The notes under the pieces: model-generated | Told to the model about the DNA's origin: nothing | What the model saw: only the letters and a program-made list of their open reading frames with translations | Database searches by the model: none | Assembly (NCBI RefSeq): GCF_032108445.1 | Contig: NZ_CP134876.1 | Span: forward strand, 868,001-932,000 | Direction: 5' to 3' | Length of the DNA stretch: 64,000 bases | From: Micromonospora halotolerans | Lineage (GTDB): Bacteria; Actinomycetota; Actinomycetes; Mycobacteriales; Micromonosporaceae | In this document: positions 10,660 through 18,740 of the stretch, one piece after another | How the letters are laid out: each line of letters starts with the position of its first letter | How positions within the stretch are numbered: the stretch's first letter is position 1 | Made by a program: the position numbers and the translations under genes

Positions 10660-11586
10660 TCAGCCGACCGCCCGGCGGGTCCGCTCCACGTCCTCGGCCA
10701 TCTGGGCCACCAACGGCTCGATCGCGTCGTACCTCCGTTGTTCCCGCAGGTGCGCCACGAAGTCCAGGGCTAGCCGCTCGCCGTAGAGGTCGCCGCTGAA
10801 GTCCAGCGCGTACGCCTCCACCCGGCGCTCCCGGCCGGAGAAGGTCGGGTTGGTGCCGATGGAGACCGCCGCCGCGAGTGGCTCCCCGCCCCGGCGGACC
10901 AGCCGGGCCGCGTACACCCCGTCGGCGGGGATGGCCGCGTACCGGTGGGTCAGCAGGTTGGCCGTCGGGTAGCCCAGCTCACGCCCGCGCTGGTCACCAC
11001 GGACCACCACGCCCTCGACCCGGTGCGGGCGGCCCAGCGCGGCGGCCGCCGCGGCCACGTCGCCCGCGTCGACGCAGGAGCGGATGTACGTGGAGGAGAA
11101 CACCGTGCCCGCCTCGGCGACCAGCGGGGCGCCCTCCACCCCGAAGCCGAAGGTGCGACCCAGCCGCTCCAGCAGCGCCACGTCCCCGGCCGCGCGGTGC
11201 CCGAACCGGAAGTTGTCGCCGACCACCACGAGCGCGGCGTGCAGGTGCTCGACCAGGACGTCGTGCACGAACGCCTCGGCCGGCAGCCGGGAGAACTCCG
11301 GGGTGAACGGCACCACACAGAGCACGTCGACGCCGAGCGCCTCGATCAACTCGGCCTTGCGGGCCGGCTCGGTGAGCACGGCCGGGTGCGAGCCGGGGCG
11401 CACCACCTCGGCCGGGTGCGGGTCGAAGGTCACCACCACCGACTTGACGCCCAGCTCGCGGGCGCGCGCCACGGCGTGCCCGATGGTGGCCTGGTGGCCC
11501 TTGTGCACGCCGTCGAAGACGCCGATGGTGACCACCGAACGTCCCCAGCCGCCGGGCGCCGCCTCGTACCCCCGCCACCGCTGCAT
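10660..11586 (-). CDS. ribF: Bifunctional riboflavin kinase / FAD synthetase
   Basis: This 308-aa enzyme makes FMN and then FAD from riboflavin. The N-terminal nucleotidyltransferase domain (about 18-175) shows GVFDGVHKGHQ, FDPHPAEV, and the DNFRFGHRAAGD and SSTYIRS signatures. The C-terminal flavokinase domain (about 185-305) shows GYPTANL, PADGVYA and SIGTNPTF. The ATG at 11586 follows a purine-rich site (GGGGAGG). It lies 28 nt downstream of truB, the conserved truB-ribF-rpsO order. Confidence 0.97.
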   Translation of the reverse strand: MQRWRGYEAAPGGWGRSVVTIGVFDGVHKGHQATIGHAVARARELGVKSVVVTFDPHPAEVVRPGSHPAVLTEPARKAELIEALGVDVLCVVPFTPEFSRLPAEAFVHDVLVEHLHAALVVVGDNFRFGHRAAGDVALLERLGRTFGFGVEGAPLVAEAGTVFSSTYIRSCVDAGDVAAAAAALGRPHRVEGVVVRGDQRGRELGYPTANLLTHRYAAIPADGVYAARLVRRGGEPLAAAVSIGTNPTFSGRERRVEAYALDFSGDLYGERLALDFVAHLREQRRYDAIEPLVAQMAEDVERTRRAVG

Positions 11587-11614
11587 GCCGCTCCTCCCCT
11601 GTCCGCCCGCGCCG

Positions 11615-12499
11615 TCAGGCGGGGGCCAGCACGATCTCCGCGCGGGCCCGGCCGTCCCGCTCGCTGACGATAGCGATCAACCCGCCGCCCGGGCCGAAGA
11701 CCGCGTACGGCCCGGCGATGCCCGCCGGGTCCAGCGGCCCGCCGTGGGAGAGCACCCTGGCCTCCTCGGGCGTGGCGTCCCGGCGCGGGAAGAACCGGCC
11801 GGCGGCCGCGTCCAGCGGCAGGTTCACCACGTCCGGCGCGCGCTGCTCCAGCGCGTCGAGGGTGGCCGCCTCGGCCAGGGTGAACCCGCCGACCGCGGTG
11901 CGGCGCAGCGCGGTGAGATGGCCGCCGACCCCGAGCGCCAGGCCCGCGTCCCGGGCGATGGCCCGGATGTACGTCCCGGACGAGCAGGTGACGTCCACGT
12001 CCACGTCCACCACGTCCGGGGCGTCCCGGCGGATCGCCAGCACGTCCAGCCGGGAGATGGTCACCCGGCGGGCCGGCAGCTCGACGCTCTCCCCCTCGCG
12101 GACCCGCTTGTACGCCCGCTGCCCGTCGATCTTGATGGCGCTGACCGCGCTGGGCACCTGGTCGACCTCGCCGGTGAGCGCCTCGAGCGCGGCGCGGACC
12201 GCGTCGTCGGTCACCGTGCCGGCCGGGGTGGTGGCGATCACGTCGCCCTCGGCGTCGTCGGTGACCGTCGCCTGGCCGAGCCGGATGGTCGCGGTGTAGC
12301 TCTTGCCGGCGCCGATCACGTAGGTGAGCAGGCGGGTGGCCCGGCCCACGCCGATCACCAGCACGCCGGTGGCCATCGGGTCCAGCGTGCCGCCGTGCCC
12401 CACCCGCCGGGTCCGGGCCAGCCGCCGGATCCGGGCGACCACGTCGTGCGACGTCATGCCGCCGGGCTTGTCGACCACGATCAGACCGTCTGCGCTCAC
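11615..12499 (-). CDS. truB: tRNA pseudouridine(55) synthase
   Basis: The 294-aa enzyme converts U55 in the T-loop of tRNAs. The start IVVDKPGGMTSHDVV and the catalytic block RRVGHGGTLDPMATGVL with the invariant Asp are clear, as are RIGQATVTDDAEG-like and CSSGTYIRAIARDAG blocks. The C-terminal PUA-like extension is the actinobacterial type. GTG at 12499 was chosen (family start; GGCAGG 10 nt upstream) rather than TTG 9 nt earlier. It is transcribed away from the plus-strand paralogue cassette that starts 112 nt upstream. Confidence 0.96.
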   Translation of the reverse strand: MSADGLIVVDKPGGMTSHDVVARIRRLARTRRVGHGGTLDPMATGVLVIGVGRATRLLTYVIGAGKSYTATIRLGQATVTDDAEGDVIATTPAGTVTDDAVRAALEALTGEVDQVPSAVSAIKIDGQRAYKRVREGESVELPARRVTISRLDVLAIRRDAPDVVDVDVDVTCSSGTYIRAIARDAGLALGVGGHLTALRRTAVGGFTLAEAATLDALEQRAPDVVNLPLDAAAGRFFPRRDATPEEARVLSHGGPLDPAGIAGPYAVFGPGGGLIAIVSERDGRARAEIVLAPA

Positions 12500-12610
12500 G
12501 ACGGCCAAGCCTGCCAGACGGCGGTGATCGGCCCTGCGGGGGATACCGCCCCGATCGAGCCGGGTGTCAAGATCATGCGCCCCTCACCCCCCTCCTGTCC
12601 GGGAAGCACG

Positions 12611-13615
12611 ATGAGCAGCGACGACTTCACCCCCGAGCCACCGCGGCCCGGCCGCCCCTCCGGGGGCGGCCCCGAGGAGATCCCGGACTGGGTACGCCAA
12701 CTGGAGCGGGAGATCCGGCTCGGCCCGGCCGCCCGGCTGCGCATCTGGCTCGGCCGGCACGCCCGCGGCCTGCGCCTCGGTGTCGGCGCGGTGCTGGTGC
12801 TCGCGCTGCTCGCGTACCTCGGCGCGGCCGGATACCGCTATGTCCAGCGCCCGGCCGACCCGCCTCGCGCGTACCCGACGGTGCGCCCGCCCGCCGGCAT
12901 CGAGGCAACCACCTCGGCGTCGCCGCCCCCGTCCGCCGGCCCCTTCGACGGCACCCCCGCGAGCGCCTTCCCGGAGGGCGCGGCCGGGATCACGCTGCCC
13001 GCGGCGAAGGCGACCGGCGGCTTCACCGCGAAGCAGGTGTCCGCCGCGCTCACGAAGATCCGGACCGCGCTGGTGACCGCCCGGCTCGACCGCGCCTTCA
13101 TGACGGCGAAGGACCGGGAGCGCCTGGTGCGCCAGTTCGCCCCGGACGCCCGCCAGCACGTCCGCGAGGAACTCAGTGACGCGGAGTTCGTCAGCCTGGC
13201 CACCCGGCTCGCGCCCGGTGCCCGGCTGCTGCCGGACCAGCCCCGGGTGCAGGGCCGGGTCACCTACCGGGCGACCCGGGACGGGCAGGGTTTCCGGGTA
13301 CTCCGGGTGACCACCAACTTCGTCTGGGCGTACGCCTTCCAAGGCCCGCGAGTCGTGCCCGGCGACGGGGTGGTGGTCGTGCACGACACCCTGGTCTGGG
13401 AGGTCCCCCACCCGGACGACGTCCGGTCCCGGGACAACGGTCTCTGGGTCACGGACATTCGCTCATACGTCGCGAACGTCGACTGCGCGGCCATCCACAA
13501 GGGGCTCCTCGACCTGGGCAAGGGGGGCGACGGGAAGCCGGTCGCCACCCCCACGCCGGACGCCGACTCCCTGTACGACCCCGACCGCTCGCTGGACATC
13601 CCCGACACCTGCTGA
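12611..13615 (+). CDS. Single-span membrane protein of an unrecognised family, paralogue A
   Basis: I do not recognise this 334-aa protein. It has a cytoplasmic N-terminal tail of about 55 residues with the motif EEIPDWVRQLE, one membrane span (about 58-77), a Pro/Ser/Thr linker and a ~230-residue extracytoplasmic domain. That domain shows blocks shared with the proteins at 13677 and 15457: GPFDGTPAS.FPEGAAGI.LPAAK, GGFTAKQVSAALTKI, FAPDAR, RLAPGAR, TNFVWAYAF, VVVHDTLVWEVPHPDDV, VDCAA and a C-terminal DIPDTC. The invariant last-residue Cys and the Cys of VDCAA could form a disulfide. It begins a plus-strand run inserted in the minus-strand translation block. Confidence 0.8.
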   Translation: MSSDDFTPEPPRPGRPSGGGPEEIPDWVRQLEREIRLGPAARLRIWLGRHARGLRLGVGAVLVLALLAYLGAAGYRYVQRPADPPRAYPTVRPPAGIEATTSASPPPSAGPFDGTPASAFPEGAAGITLPAAKATGGFTAKQVSAALTKIRTALVTARLDRAFMTAKDRERLVRQFAPDARQHVREELSDAEFVSLATRLAPGARLLPDQPRVQGRVTYRATRDGQGFRVLRVTTNFVWAYAFQGPRVVPGDGVVVVHDTLVWEVPHPDDVRSRDNGLWVTDIRSYVANVDCAAIHKGLLDLGKGGDGKPVATPTPDADSLYDPDRSLDIPDTC

Positions 13616-13676
13616 CCCGGCACGTCCGGCTGCCGGCCCGCCCGTCCCCCACCTCCATGAACCGCCGGGAACCGAG

Positions 13677-14678
13677 ATGACCTACCACCCCCCGACCCCC
13701 GAACCCCGCCGCCCCGACCAGGCGTACCCGCCCGCCGACGGGCTGGGGACGGTTCCCGACTGGCTCCGCCAGCCGGCCGTGGCGGCCGAGCCGGACCGCT
13801 CCGGCCGGTGGCGCATCCGGCTGAGCCACCACTCGGGCAGGCTGATCGGCGGCGTGGCGGCCCTGCTGGTGCTCGCCTTCTTCGGGCTGGTCGTCACGGG
13901 CGGCTACCTGGGCGTCCAGCGCTGGGCGGCGACGCCGACGGCGTACCCGACGATCAGCCAGCCGGTCGGCGAGCAGGTCCTCTCGTCCGCGTCACCGCCC
14001 CCGGCGGCCGGCGCCTTCGACGGCACCCCGGCCGCCCACTTCCCGGAGGGGGCGGCCGGGATCGCCCTGCCCGCCGCGAAGCGGACCGGGCCGTTCACGG
14101 AGAAGCAGGTGGCCGCCGCGCTGACCAAGGTCCGCAAGGCACTGGTCACCAGCCGGCTGGACCGGAGGTTCATCACCTCGAAGGATCCGGACCGGCTGCT
14201 GCGGCAGTTCGCCCCGGACGCGCGGGCCGACCTGCGCGAGGACTTCACCTCCGACGCCTTCGCCACCTACGCCACCCGGCTGGCGCCCGGCGCGCGGATC
14301 ACCACGGACCAGCCGCGGGTGAAGGGGCGGATCAGCTACCGGGCCACGAAGGACGCCCAGGGCATCCGCATCCTGGAGATCACCAGCAACTTCGTGTGGG
14401 CGTACGCCTTCCGGACCAGCGGTGGGCTGCCCGGCGACGGGGTGGTCGTGGTGCACGACACGGTGGTCTGGAGCGTGCCGCACCCCGGCGACGTGCGGAG
14501 CGGCTCCAACGGGCTCTGGATCGAGAAGTCCGACTCGTACGGCTCCAACATCGACTGCGCCGCGTTCGACAAGGGACTGCTCGACGTGGGCAGCCCCACC
14601 TTCGGCGGCCCGGAGGACCCGGACCCGGACGCCGTCTTCGACCCGGACCGCACCCTCGACGTCCCGGACACCTGCTGA
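13677..14678 (+). CDS. Single-span membrane protein of an unrecognised family, paralogue B
   Basis: The 333-aa protein is clearly homologous to its neighbours at 12611 and 15457 along its whole length. It has a Pro-rich tail with GTVPDWLRQP, one span (about 60-80), then the shared extracytoplasmic domain: GAFDGTPAAHFPEGAAGI, KRTGPFTEKQVAAALTKV, RQFAPDARAD, YATRLAPGAR, RVKGRISYRAT, SNFVWAYAFRT, VVVHDTVVWSVPHP, IDCAAFDKGLLD and final DVPDTC. No enzyme motif is visible. It follows paralogue A by 61 nt and precedes a 99-aa membrane protein by 89 nt, so one transcript is likely. A role in envelope sensing or protein export scaffolding is possible but unsupported. Confidence 0.8.
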   Translation: MTYHPPTPEPRRPDQAYPPADGLGTVPDWLRQPAVAAEPDRSGRWRIRLSHHSGRLIGGVAALLVLAFFGLVVTGGYLGVQRWAATPTAYPTISQPVGEQVLSSASPPPAAGAFDGTPAAHFPEGAAGIALPAAKRTGPFTEKQVAAALTKVRKALVTSRLDRRFITSKDPDRLLRQFAPDARADLREDFTSDAFATYATRLAPGARITTDQPRVKGRISYRATKDAQGIRILEITSNFVWAYAFRTSGGLPGDGVVVVHDTVVWSVPHPGDVRSGSNGLWIEKSDSYGSNIDCAAFDKGLLDVGSPTFGGPEDPDPDAVFDPDRTLDVPDTC

Positions 14679-14767
14679 CTCGAACCCCGGGCACGGGGTC
14701 GCGGCGCCGACCCCGTTCCGGCAGACTGCCGCCGCCCTCGTCACCCCCACCTGCAAGGAGCCCTCGC

Positions 14768-15067
14768 ATGAGCACCACCCCGCCGTCGCACGAGCACCGC
14801 CCACGGGTCGACCTGCCCGAGTGGATGCGGAACCCGGAGCCGCCGCGGCGCACCCTCGGCCGCCGCCTCTCGGACTTCGTCGACGGCGCGCCTCCGCTGG
14901 CGGCGGCACGCCGCCGGCTCTGGGCATGGCGGGACCGCACCCGGTTCAGCGAGCGGCACCCCGCACTGTCCGCGATCGTGTCCTTCGTGGTGGTGGGCGT
15001 GGTGGCCACCGCCCTGGTGGTCGGCACGCTCTACCTGTTCAACAAGATCACGCACCACGAGATCTGA
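14768..15067 (+). CDS. Small membrane protein of the paralogue cassette
   Basis: This 99-aa protein has a strong ribosome site (AAGGAG 8 nt before ATG). It has a hydrophilic Pro/Arg-rich N-terminal two-thirds and one C-terminal span (about 75-95, IVSFVVVGVVATALVVGTLY) ending FNKITHHEI. Its N-terminal DLPEWMRNPEPP matches the position and pattern of the PDWVRQ and PDWLRQ motifs in paralogues A and B, although the extracytoplasmic domain is absent. It may be a partner or a domain-deleted derivative of the family. I do not recognise the family. Confidence 0.7.
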   Translation: MSTTPPSHEHRPRVDLPEWMRNPEPPRRTLGRRLSDFVDGAPPLAAARRRLWAWRDRTRFSERHPALSAIVSFVVVGVVATALVVGTLYLFNKITHHEI

Positions 15068-15090
15068 CCCGCGGGGAGCGCATCCGGCTC

Positions 15091-15378
15091 GTGTGGTCCC
15101 GGGAGCGCGGCAAGCGCCACGTCGCCTACGTCGTGCTGCTGGCGCTGGCACTCCTCGGCGCCACGGCCACGCTCGGTCACGTGGGTCGACCGGGTCCGGG
15201 CCGGCACCGCACAGCCGACGGCCTCTCCCACGCCGTCTCCGGTGCCACTGAGCCGGGTCGGCGAACCGCGGGACCTCTTCGCACGGAGCGCAGCGGCGAC
15301 TTCGCGGTCGGCGAGGAGGCGCTCACGCTGTCCCGGGCCACCGCTACCGGACCGTTCACCGCTGCGGAGGTGGCCTGA
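15091..15378 (+). pseudogene. Truncated remnant of a fourth paralogue
   Basis: This 95-codon frame has a basic start, one span (YVVLLALALLGATATLGHV) and a Pro/Gly/Arg linker. It then ends in DFAVGEEALTLSRATATGPF followed by TAAEVA and a stop. The last part aligns with the AGI.LPAAKRTGPFTEKQVA block of the three intact paralogues, and the stop falls where their main domain continues for 200 residues. No matching continuation is found in the 78 nt before the next gene. It is best read as a paralogue cut off after the linker. The start (GTG 15091) is tentative. Confidence 0.55.
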
Positions 15379-15456
15379 GGGAGCCGAGGGCTACCGCATC
15401 GGGCGACAAGGTGGGACACTCGGTGACATCTCGCCCACTCCTGACCGGGGGCCGCG

Positions 15457-16494
15457 ATGACCGACGATCGGCCGGACTCCGCACCACCGCGCCAGCCCGC
15501 CGCACCACCGCGCCAGCCCGCCGCGCCGCCGGGCCACCGGCCCGGACCGCCGGCGGGGCCGGAGTGGCAGCGCTGGTCGCCGCCCGTCGCGGGTGATCCA
15601 GGCCGCGACGGCGGGCTGCGGGGCTGGCGCAGGCGGCACCCCGGCTCGCTGCTGACCGGCGTGACGGCGCTGCTCGTGCTCGCCTTCGTCGGGGTGGTGG
15701 GCGGCGCCATCCTGGTGTCGATGCCGTCCGCGCGCGGGCGGCCGGTGGTGTTCCCGACGTTCGGCCCGCCGGCCGCCACGTCCGCGGCGCCGGTCGCCAC
15801 GTCCGCCGCGCCACCGCGGGCGTCCGGCCCGTTCGACGGCACCCCGGCCGCCGGGTTCGCGCAGGGACAGGCGGGGATCGTGCTGCCGGCGGCGAAGCGG
15901 ACCGGACCGTTCAGCGAGAAGCAGGTGGCGGCCGCGCTGGCGAAGGTCCGGCCGGTCCTGGTGACGGCGCGACTGGACCGCCGGTTCATGACCACGGACG
16001 ATCCGGAGCCGCTGATCCGGCAGTTCGCCCCCGACGCCCGCGCCGGCCTGCGCAAGAGCTTCGCGTCCGACGCCTTCGCCGCGTACGCCACCCGGCTGGC
16101 ACCCGGCGCTCGGCTCACCGCCGACCGGCCCCGGGTGAAGGGCCGGATCAGCTACCGGGCCACCACGGACGCCGACGGCGTCCGGATCCTGGCGGTGACC
16201 ACCAACTTCGTCTGGGCGTACGCCTTCCAGACCAGCGGCACCGCACCGGGCGACGGGCTGGTCGTCGTGCACGACACCGTGGTCTGGAGCATGCCGCATC
16301 CCGACGACGTCAAGCGCGGCTCGGAGGGACTGTGGGTCGAGGACGCGAACTCGTACACCGCCAACGTCGACTGCGCGGCCTTCGACAGGGGACTGCTCGG
16401 CCCGGGCACGCGCGGCTTCGGCGGCCCGGACGGTCCGGACCCGGACGCGGTCTTCGACCCCGCCGCGACGCTGGACCTCCCGGACACCTGCTGA
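15457..16494 (+). CDS. Single-span membrane protein of an unrecognised family, paralogue C
   Basis: The 345-aa third copy has an N-terminal low-complexity tail (repeated PPRQPAA), the degenerate motif PEWQRWSPP, one span (about 65-87) and the shared domain. Conserved blocks are GPFDGTPAAGFAQGQAGI, KRTGPFSEKQVAAALAKV, TARLDRRFMTT, IRQFAPDARAGLRK, YATRLAPGAR, RVKGRISYRAT, TNFVWAYAFQTSG, VVVHDTVVWSMPHPDDVK, VDCAAFDRGLLG and final DLPDTC. It is closest to paralogue B by eye. It ends 51 nt before the convergent MATE gene, with a palindrome between. Confidence 0.8.
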   Translation: MTDDRPDSAPPRQPAAPPRQPAAPPGHRPGPPAGPEWQRWSPPVAGDPGRDGGLRGWRRRHPGSLLTGVTALLVLAFVGVVGGAILVSMPSARGRPVVFPTFGPPAATSAAPVATSAAPPRASGPFDGTPAAGFAQGQAGIVLPAAKRTGPFSEKQVAAALAKVRPVLVTARLDRRFMTTDDPEPLIRQFAPDARAGLRKSFASDAFAAYATRLAPGARLTADRPRVKGRISYRATTDADGVRILAVTTNFVWAYAFQTSGTAPGDGLVVVHDTVVWSMPHPDDVKRGSEGLWVEDANSYTANVDCAAFDRGLLGPGTRGFGGPDGPDPDAVFDPAATLDLPDTC

Positions 16495-16514
16495 GCCGGT
16501 CGACCCGGGACCGC

Positions 16515-16532
16515 CATCGCGGGGCCGCGATG
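16515..16532. terminator. Palindrome between convergent paralogue C and MATE genes
   Basis: CATCGCGG-GG-CCGCGATG, an 8-bp perfect stem in the 51-nt convergent gap. A short bidirectional terminator is likely. Confidence 0.5.
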
Positions 16533-16545
16533 ATCCGGAGAGCGG

Positions 16546-17871
16546 TCAGCGGACCGCGCCGACCACCGCCCAGCCGCCGGAGCGCAGCCGCAGCAGCAGG
16601 GCGACCAGCCGGAGCACCACGAACAGGGTCAGCCCCGCCCAGATGCCGCCCAGCCCGAGGTCGAGCCCGTAGGCCAGCCAGATGGCCGGCAGGAAGCCGC
16701 CCAGCGCCGCCACGATGGTCAGGTTGCGCAGGTAGCGCACATCCCCCGCGCCGATCAGCACGCCGTCGAGCGCGAACACCACGCCGCCGATCGGCTGGAG
16801 CGCCACGAACCAGGGCCAGGCCACCATGGCCTGCTCGCGTACCTGCGGATCGGAGCTGAACCACGACGGCACCAGGCCGGCGCCGGCGGCGATGAGCACC
16901 GCGAACGCCACGCCGCAGAGCCCGCCGAGCAGGGCGATCCGCCGGGCGAGGGCGCGGGCCGCCACAGCGTCGCCGGCGCCGAGCGCCGCGCCGATCAGGG
17001 ACTGCGCGGCGATCGCCAGGGCGTCCAGCACCAGGGCGGTGAAGAACCAGAGCTGCACGGCGATCTGGTGCGCGCCGACCGCGGCAGCCCCGAACCGGGC
17101 GGCCACGGCGGTCGCGGACAGGAAGCTGGCCTGGAAGGCGACCCCCCGGATGAGCAGGTCCCGGCTGAGCGCCAGCTGCTGGCCGATCAGCCGGGGCCGG
17201 GGGCGCAGCGGGAGCCGCTCGCGGACCAGGGCCGCCGCGAACAGGCTGCCGGAGATGGTCTGCGCCACCGCGTTCGCCACGGCCGAACCGGCCAGGCCGA
17301 GCCCGGCCGGGTAGACCAGCAGCGGGCAGAGCAGCGCGGAGAGCAGGTTGGGGCCGAGCACGAAGAGCAGCGGGCGGCGGGTGTCCTGGATGCCGCGCAG
17401 CCAACCGTTGCCGGCCGCCGCCAGCAGCAGGCCGGGCGCGCCGAGGGCCGCGATCCGCAGCCAGGTCGCGGCGGCGTCGGCCACGTCGCCGGGGCCACCG
17501 GCGAGGGTACGCGCCAACCACCCGCCGCCGACCTGCATGGCGAGCGCCACCAGCACCCCGACGCCCAGGGCGAGCCAGGACGCCTGCACGCCCTCGGCCA
17601 CCGCGGCGGCCCGGTCGCCCGCGCCGAACCGCCGGGCCGACCGCCCCGTGGTCCCGTACGCCACGACGGTGCCCAGCCAGGCGGTCAGCGTCAGCACGGT
17701 GCCGCCGATGGCGAGCGCGGCGAGGGGAACGCGGCCCAGGTGCCCGACCACGGCCGTGTCGACCAGCACGTAGAGCGGCTCGGCCGCGAGGACCACGAGG
17801 GCCGGCAGGGCGAGCGCGGCGATCCGCCGGGCCGTGGCGGACGGGACGGCGGGCGCGACTGTCTGACTCAT
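16546..17871 (-). CDS. MATE-family efflux transporter (DinF-like)
   Basis: This 441-aa protein has the twelve-span MATE layout. It opens with LALPALVVLAAEPLYVLVDTAVVGHLG, the DinF-subfamily version of MATE helix 1, and has the repeated half-motif around AAGNGWLRGIQDTRRPL. It should export cationic drugs or metabolites by Na+ or H+ antiport. ATG at 17871 was chosen because upstream in-frame residues lack family similarity. In many actinobacteria a MATE gene sits between nrnA and truB, as here, so it belongs to the ancestral order rather than the inserted cassette. Confidence 0.93.
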   Translation of the reverse strand: MSQTVAPAVPSATARRIAALALPALVVLAAEPLYVLVDTAVVGHLGRVPLAALAIGGTVLTLTAWLGTVVAYGTTGRSARRFGAGDRAAAVAEGVQASWLALGVGVLVALAMQVGGGWLARTLAGGPGDVADAAATWLRIAALGAPGLLLAAAGNGWLRGIQDTRRPLLFVLGPNLLSALLCPLLVYPAGLGLAGSAVANAVAQTISGSLFAAALVRERLPLRPRPRLIGQQLALSRDLLIRGVAFQASFLSATAVAARFGAAAVGAHQIAVQLWFFTALVLDALAIAAQSLIGAALGAGDAVAARALARRIALLGGLCGVAFAVLIAAGAGLVPSWFSSDPQVREQAMVAWPWFVALQPIGGVVFALDGVLIGAGDVRYLRNLTIVAALGGFLPAIWLAYGLDLGLGGIWAGLTLFVVLRLVALLLRLRSGGWAVVGAVR

Positions 17872-17945
17872 CGCCGCCGATCCTGGCACGCCCCCCGTAA
17901 GGCCCGCAACCCTGCCCACTACTTACCGGCCGACTCCCCCGCGAC

Positions 17946-18000
17946 GATCATGAAGTTAGGGGCGGTGTCGATCTCCGAAACTGCCGCCAACCTCATGATC
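17946..18000. repeat. Palindromic element, copy 2
   Basis: Arms 17946-17966 and 17980-18000 are complementary except for four bases in 21 and start GATCATGA(A/G)GTT. It is related to the elements at 3512 and 61248. It lies directly against the broken end of the P-loop pseudogene and 75 nt upstream of the MATE start. Confidence 0.7.
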
Positions 18001-18331
18001 AACCCGGTGGGGTGGGGCGCGGTGTGGCCAGTGGCGGTGCAGCACCCGGACGAGGCAGCGCAGCCGGGTGGGTCGCAGAGCACCAGGAGATCGGCGGCGG
18101 GGCAGGCCGAGATTGAGGGCGTGGCGGCGTAGTTGCCGTCCATCGCCCGGGCCGGGCGGCGGCGAGTGCGGCGGCGTCGGCGCGGAAGTCGGCCTCCCCT
18201 GCGGGCACCCAGCCGGGGCGACAGTAATGCCGGTCGAGGTGGATCAGCGGCAGGTCGAGCCGGCGGGCGACCTCCCGGGCGAGCGTGCTCGTGCCGGCGC
18301 CCGCGCTGCCGACGATCAGGATCCGGCGCAC
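18001..18331 (-). pseudogene. Decayed P-loop kinase / topology-modulation-type NTPase
   Basis: The intact start reads MRRILIVGSAGAGTSTLARE with a P-loop (GSAGAGTST), then LDLPLIHLDRHYCRPGWVPA, as in small adenylate-kinase-like 'topology modulation' proteins. After ARPGRW the frame is lost. The expected continuation is found piecemeal in other frames: MDGNYAAT (from 18143), then LNLGLP, then PAADLLVLCDP, then RLRCLVRVLHRHW. At least four small indels are therefore needed. Homology stops where the palindrome begins at 18000, so the C terminus is missing as well. GTG at 18331 is the original start. Confidence 0.8.
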
Positions 18332-18374
18332 CGCGTGACGGTAGCGCCGTGCGGGGCGCAGGGGCGACCGGAGC

Positions 18375-18406
18375 GGCGGTGACGTCGTGGCTACGGCGTC
18401 ACCGCC
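18375..18406 (-). terminator. Hairpin downstream of the 32-codon gene
   Basis: GGCGGTGACG (18375-18384) pairs with CGTCACCGCC (18397-18406), 10 bp with a 12-nt loop, 13 nt beyond the small gene's stop. Confidence 0.6.
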
Positions 18407-18418
18407 GGGCGGCCACCG

Positions 18419-18517
18419 TCACTGACGGGTGTCCATCGAGGTCTGCAGTGCGCGGCGCATCTGCTCGCGCGCCTCGTCGGTCGTGTTCTCGGTCTGCGGC
18501 TTGCGCTTGGTCGCCAT
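18419..18517 (-). CDS. 32-residue basic/charged small protein
   Basis: A short frame begins MATKRKPQTENTTDEAREQM and ends SMDTRQ. It has GGAAGGGA about 6 nt before the ATG and a hairpin just after the stop, so it looks like a complete, expressed micro-gene rather than chance. The protein is hydrophilic, mostly charged, and helix-prone in its second half. There is no Cys or membrane span. I do not recognise it. Confidence 0.55.
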   Translation of the reverse strand: MATKRKPQTENTTDEAREQMRRALQTSMDTRQ

Positions 18518-18562
18518 GGGAGTTCCCTTCCCGGGTGCGGACCGCCGAGCACGGCGGCCCTC

Positions 18563-18740
18563 ATGGGCGCCGACGGTCCCACCCGGCGCGACCTCCGCCG
18601 CGCCGCGACGTGGAGTCGTCGGCCTGCTGAGCGCCGGCGGTGCGGTCCGGGATCACCGGAGCGGCTCGCTGGCAGCGTGTGCCCGGGTCGGTCTGACCCT
18701 GGAGGGAGGCGGCACCGGGTGTGGCACCACCGCCCCGTGA
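18563..18740 (+). pseudogene. Possible frameshifted remnant of a Tat-leader protein
   Basis: One frame from an ATG at 18563 reads MGADGPTRRDLRRAATW, a twin-arginine-like start. A second frame continues with the hydrophobic VVGLLSAGGAVRD and stops at 18740. Joining them needs one indel near 18610. No downstream domain exists. This may be a dead secreted-protein gene or coincidence. Confidence 0.3.

Noticed and set aside
11990..12015. Repeated GTCCAC triplets in truB
   Set aside because: Simple codon run for Val-Asp repeats within the conserved protein, not a separate repeat element.
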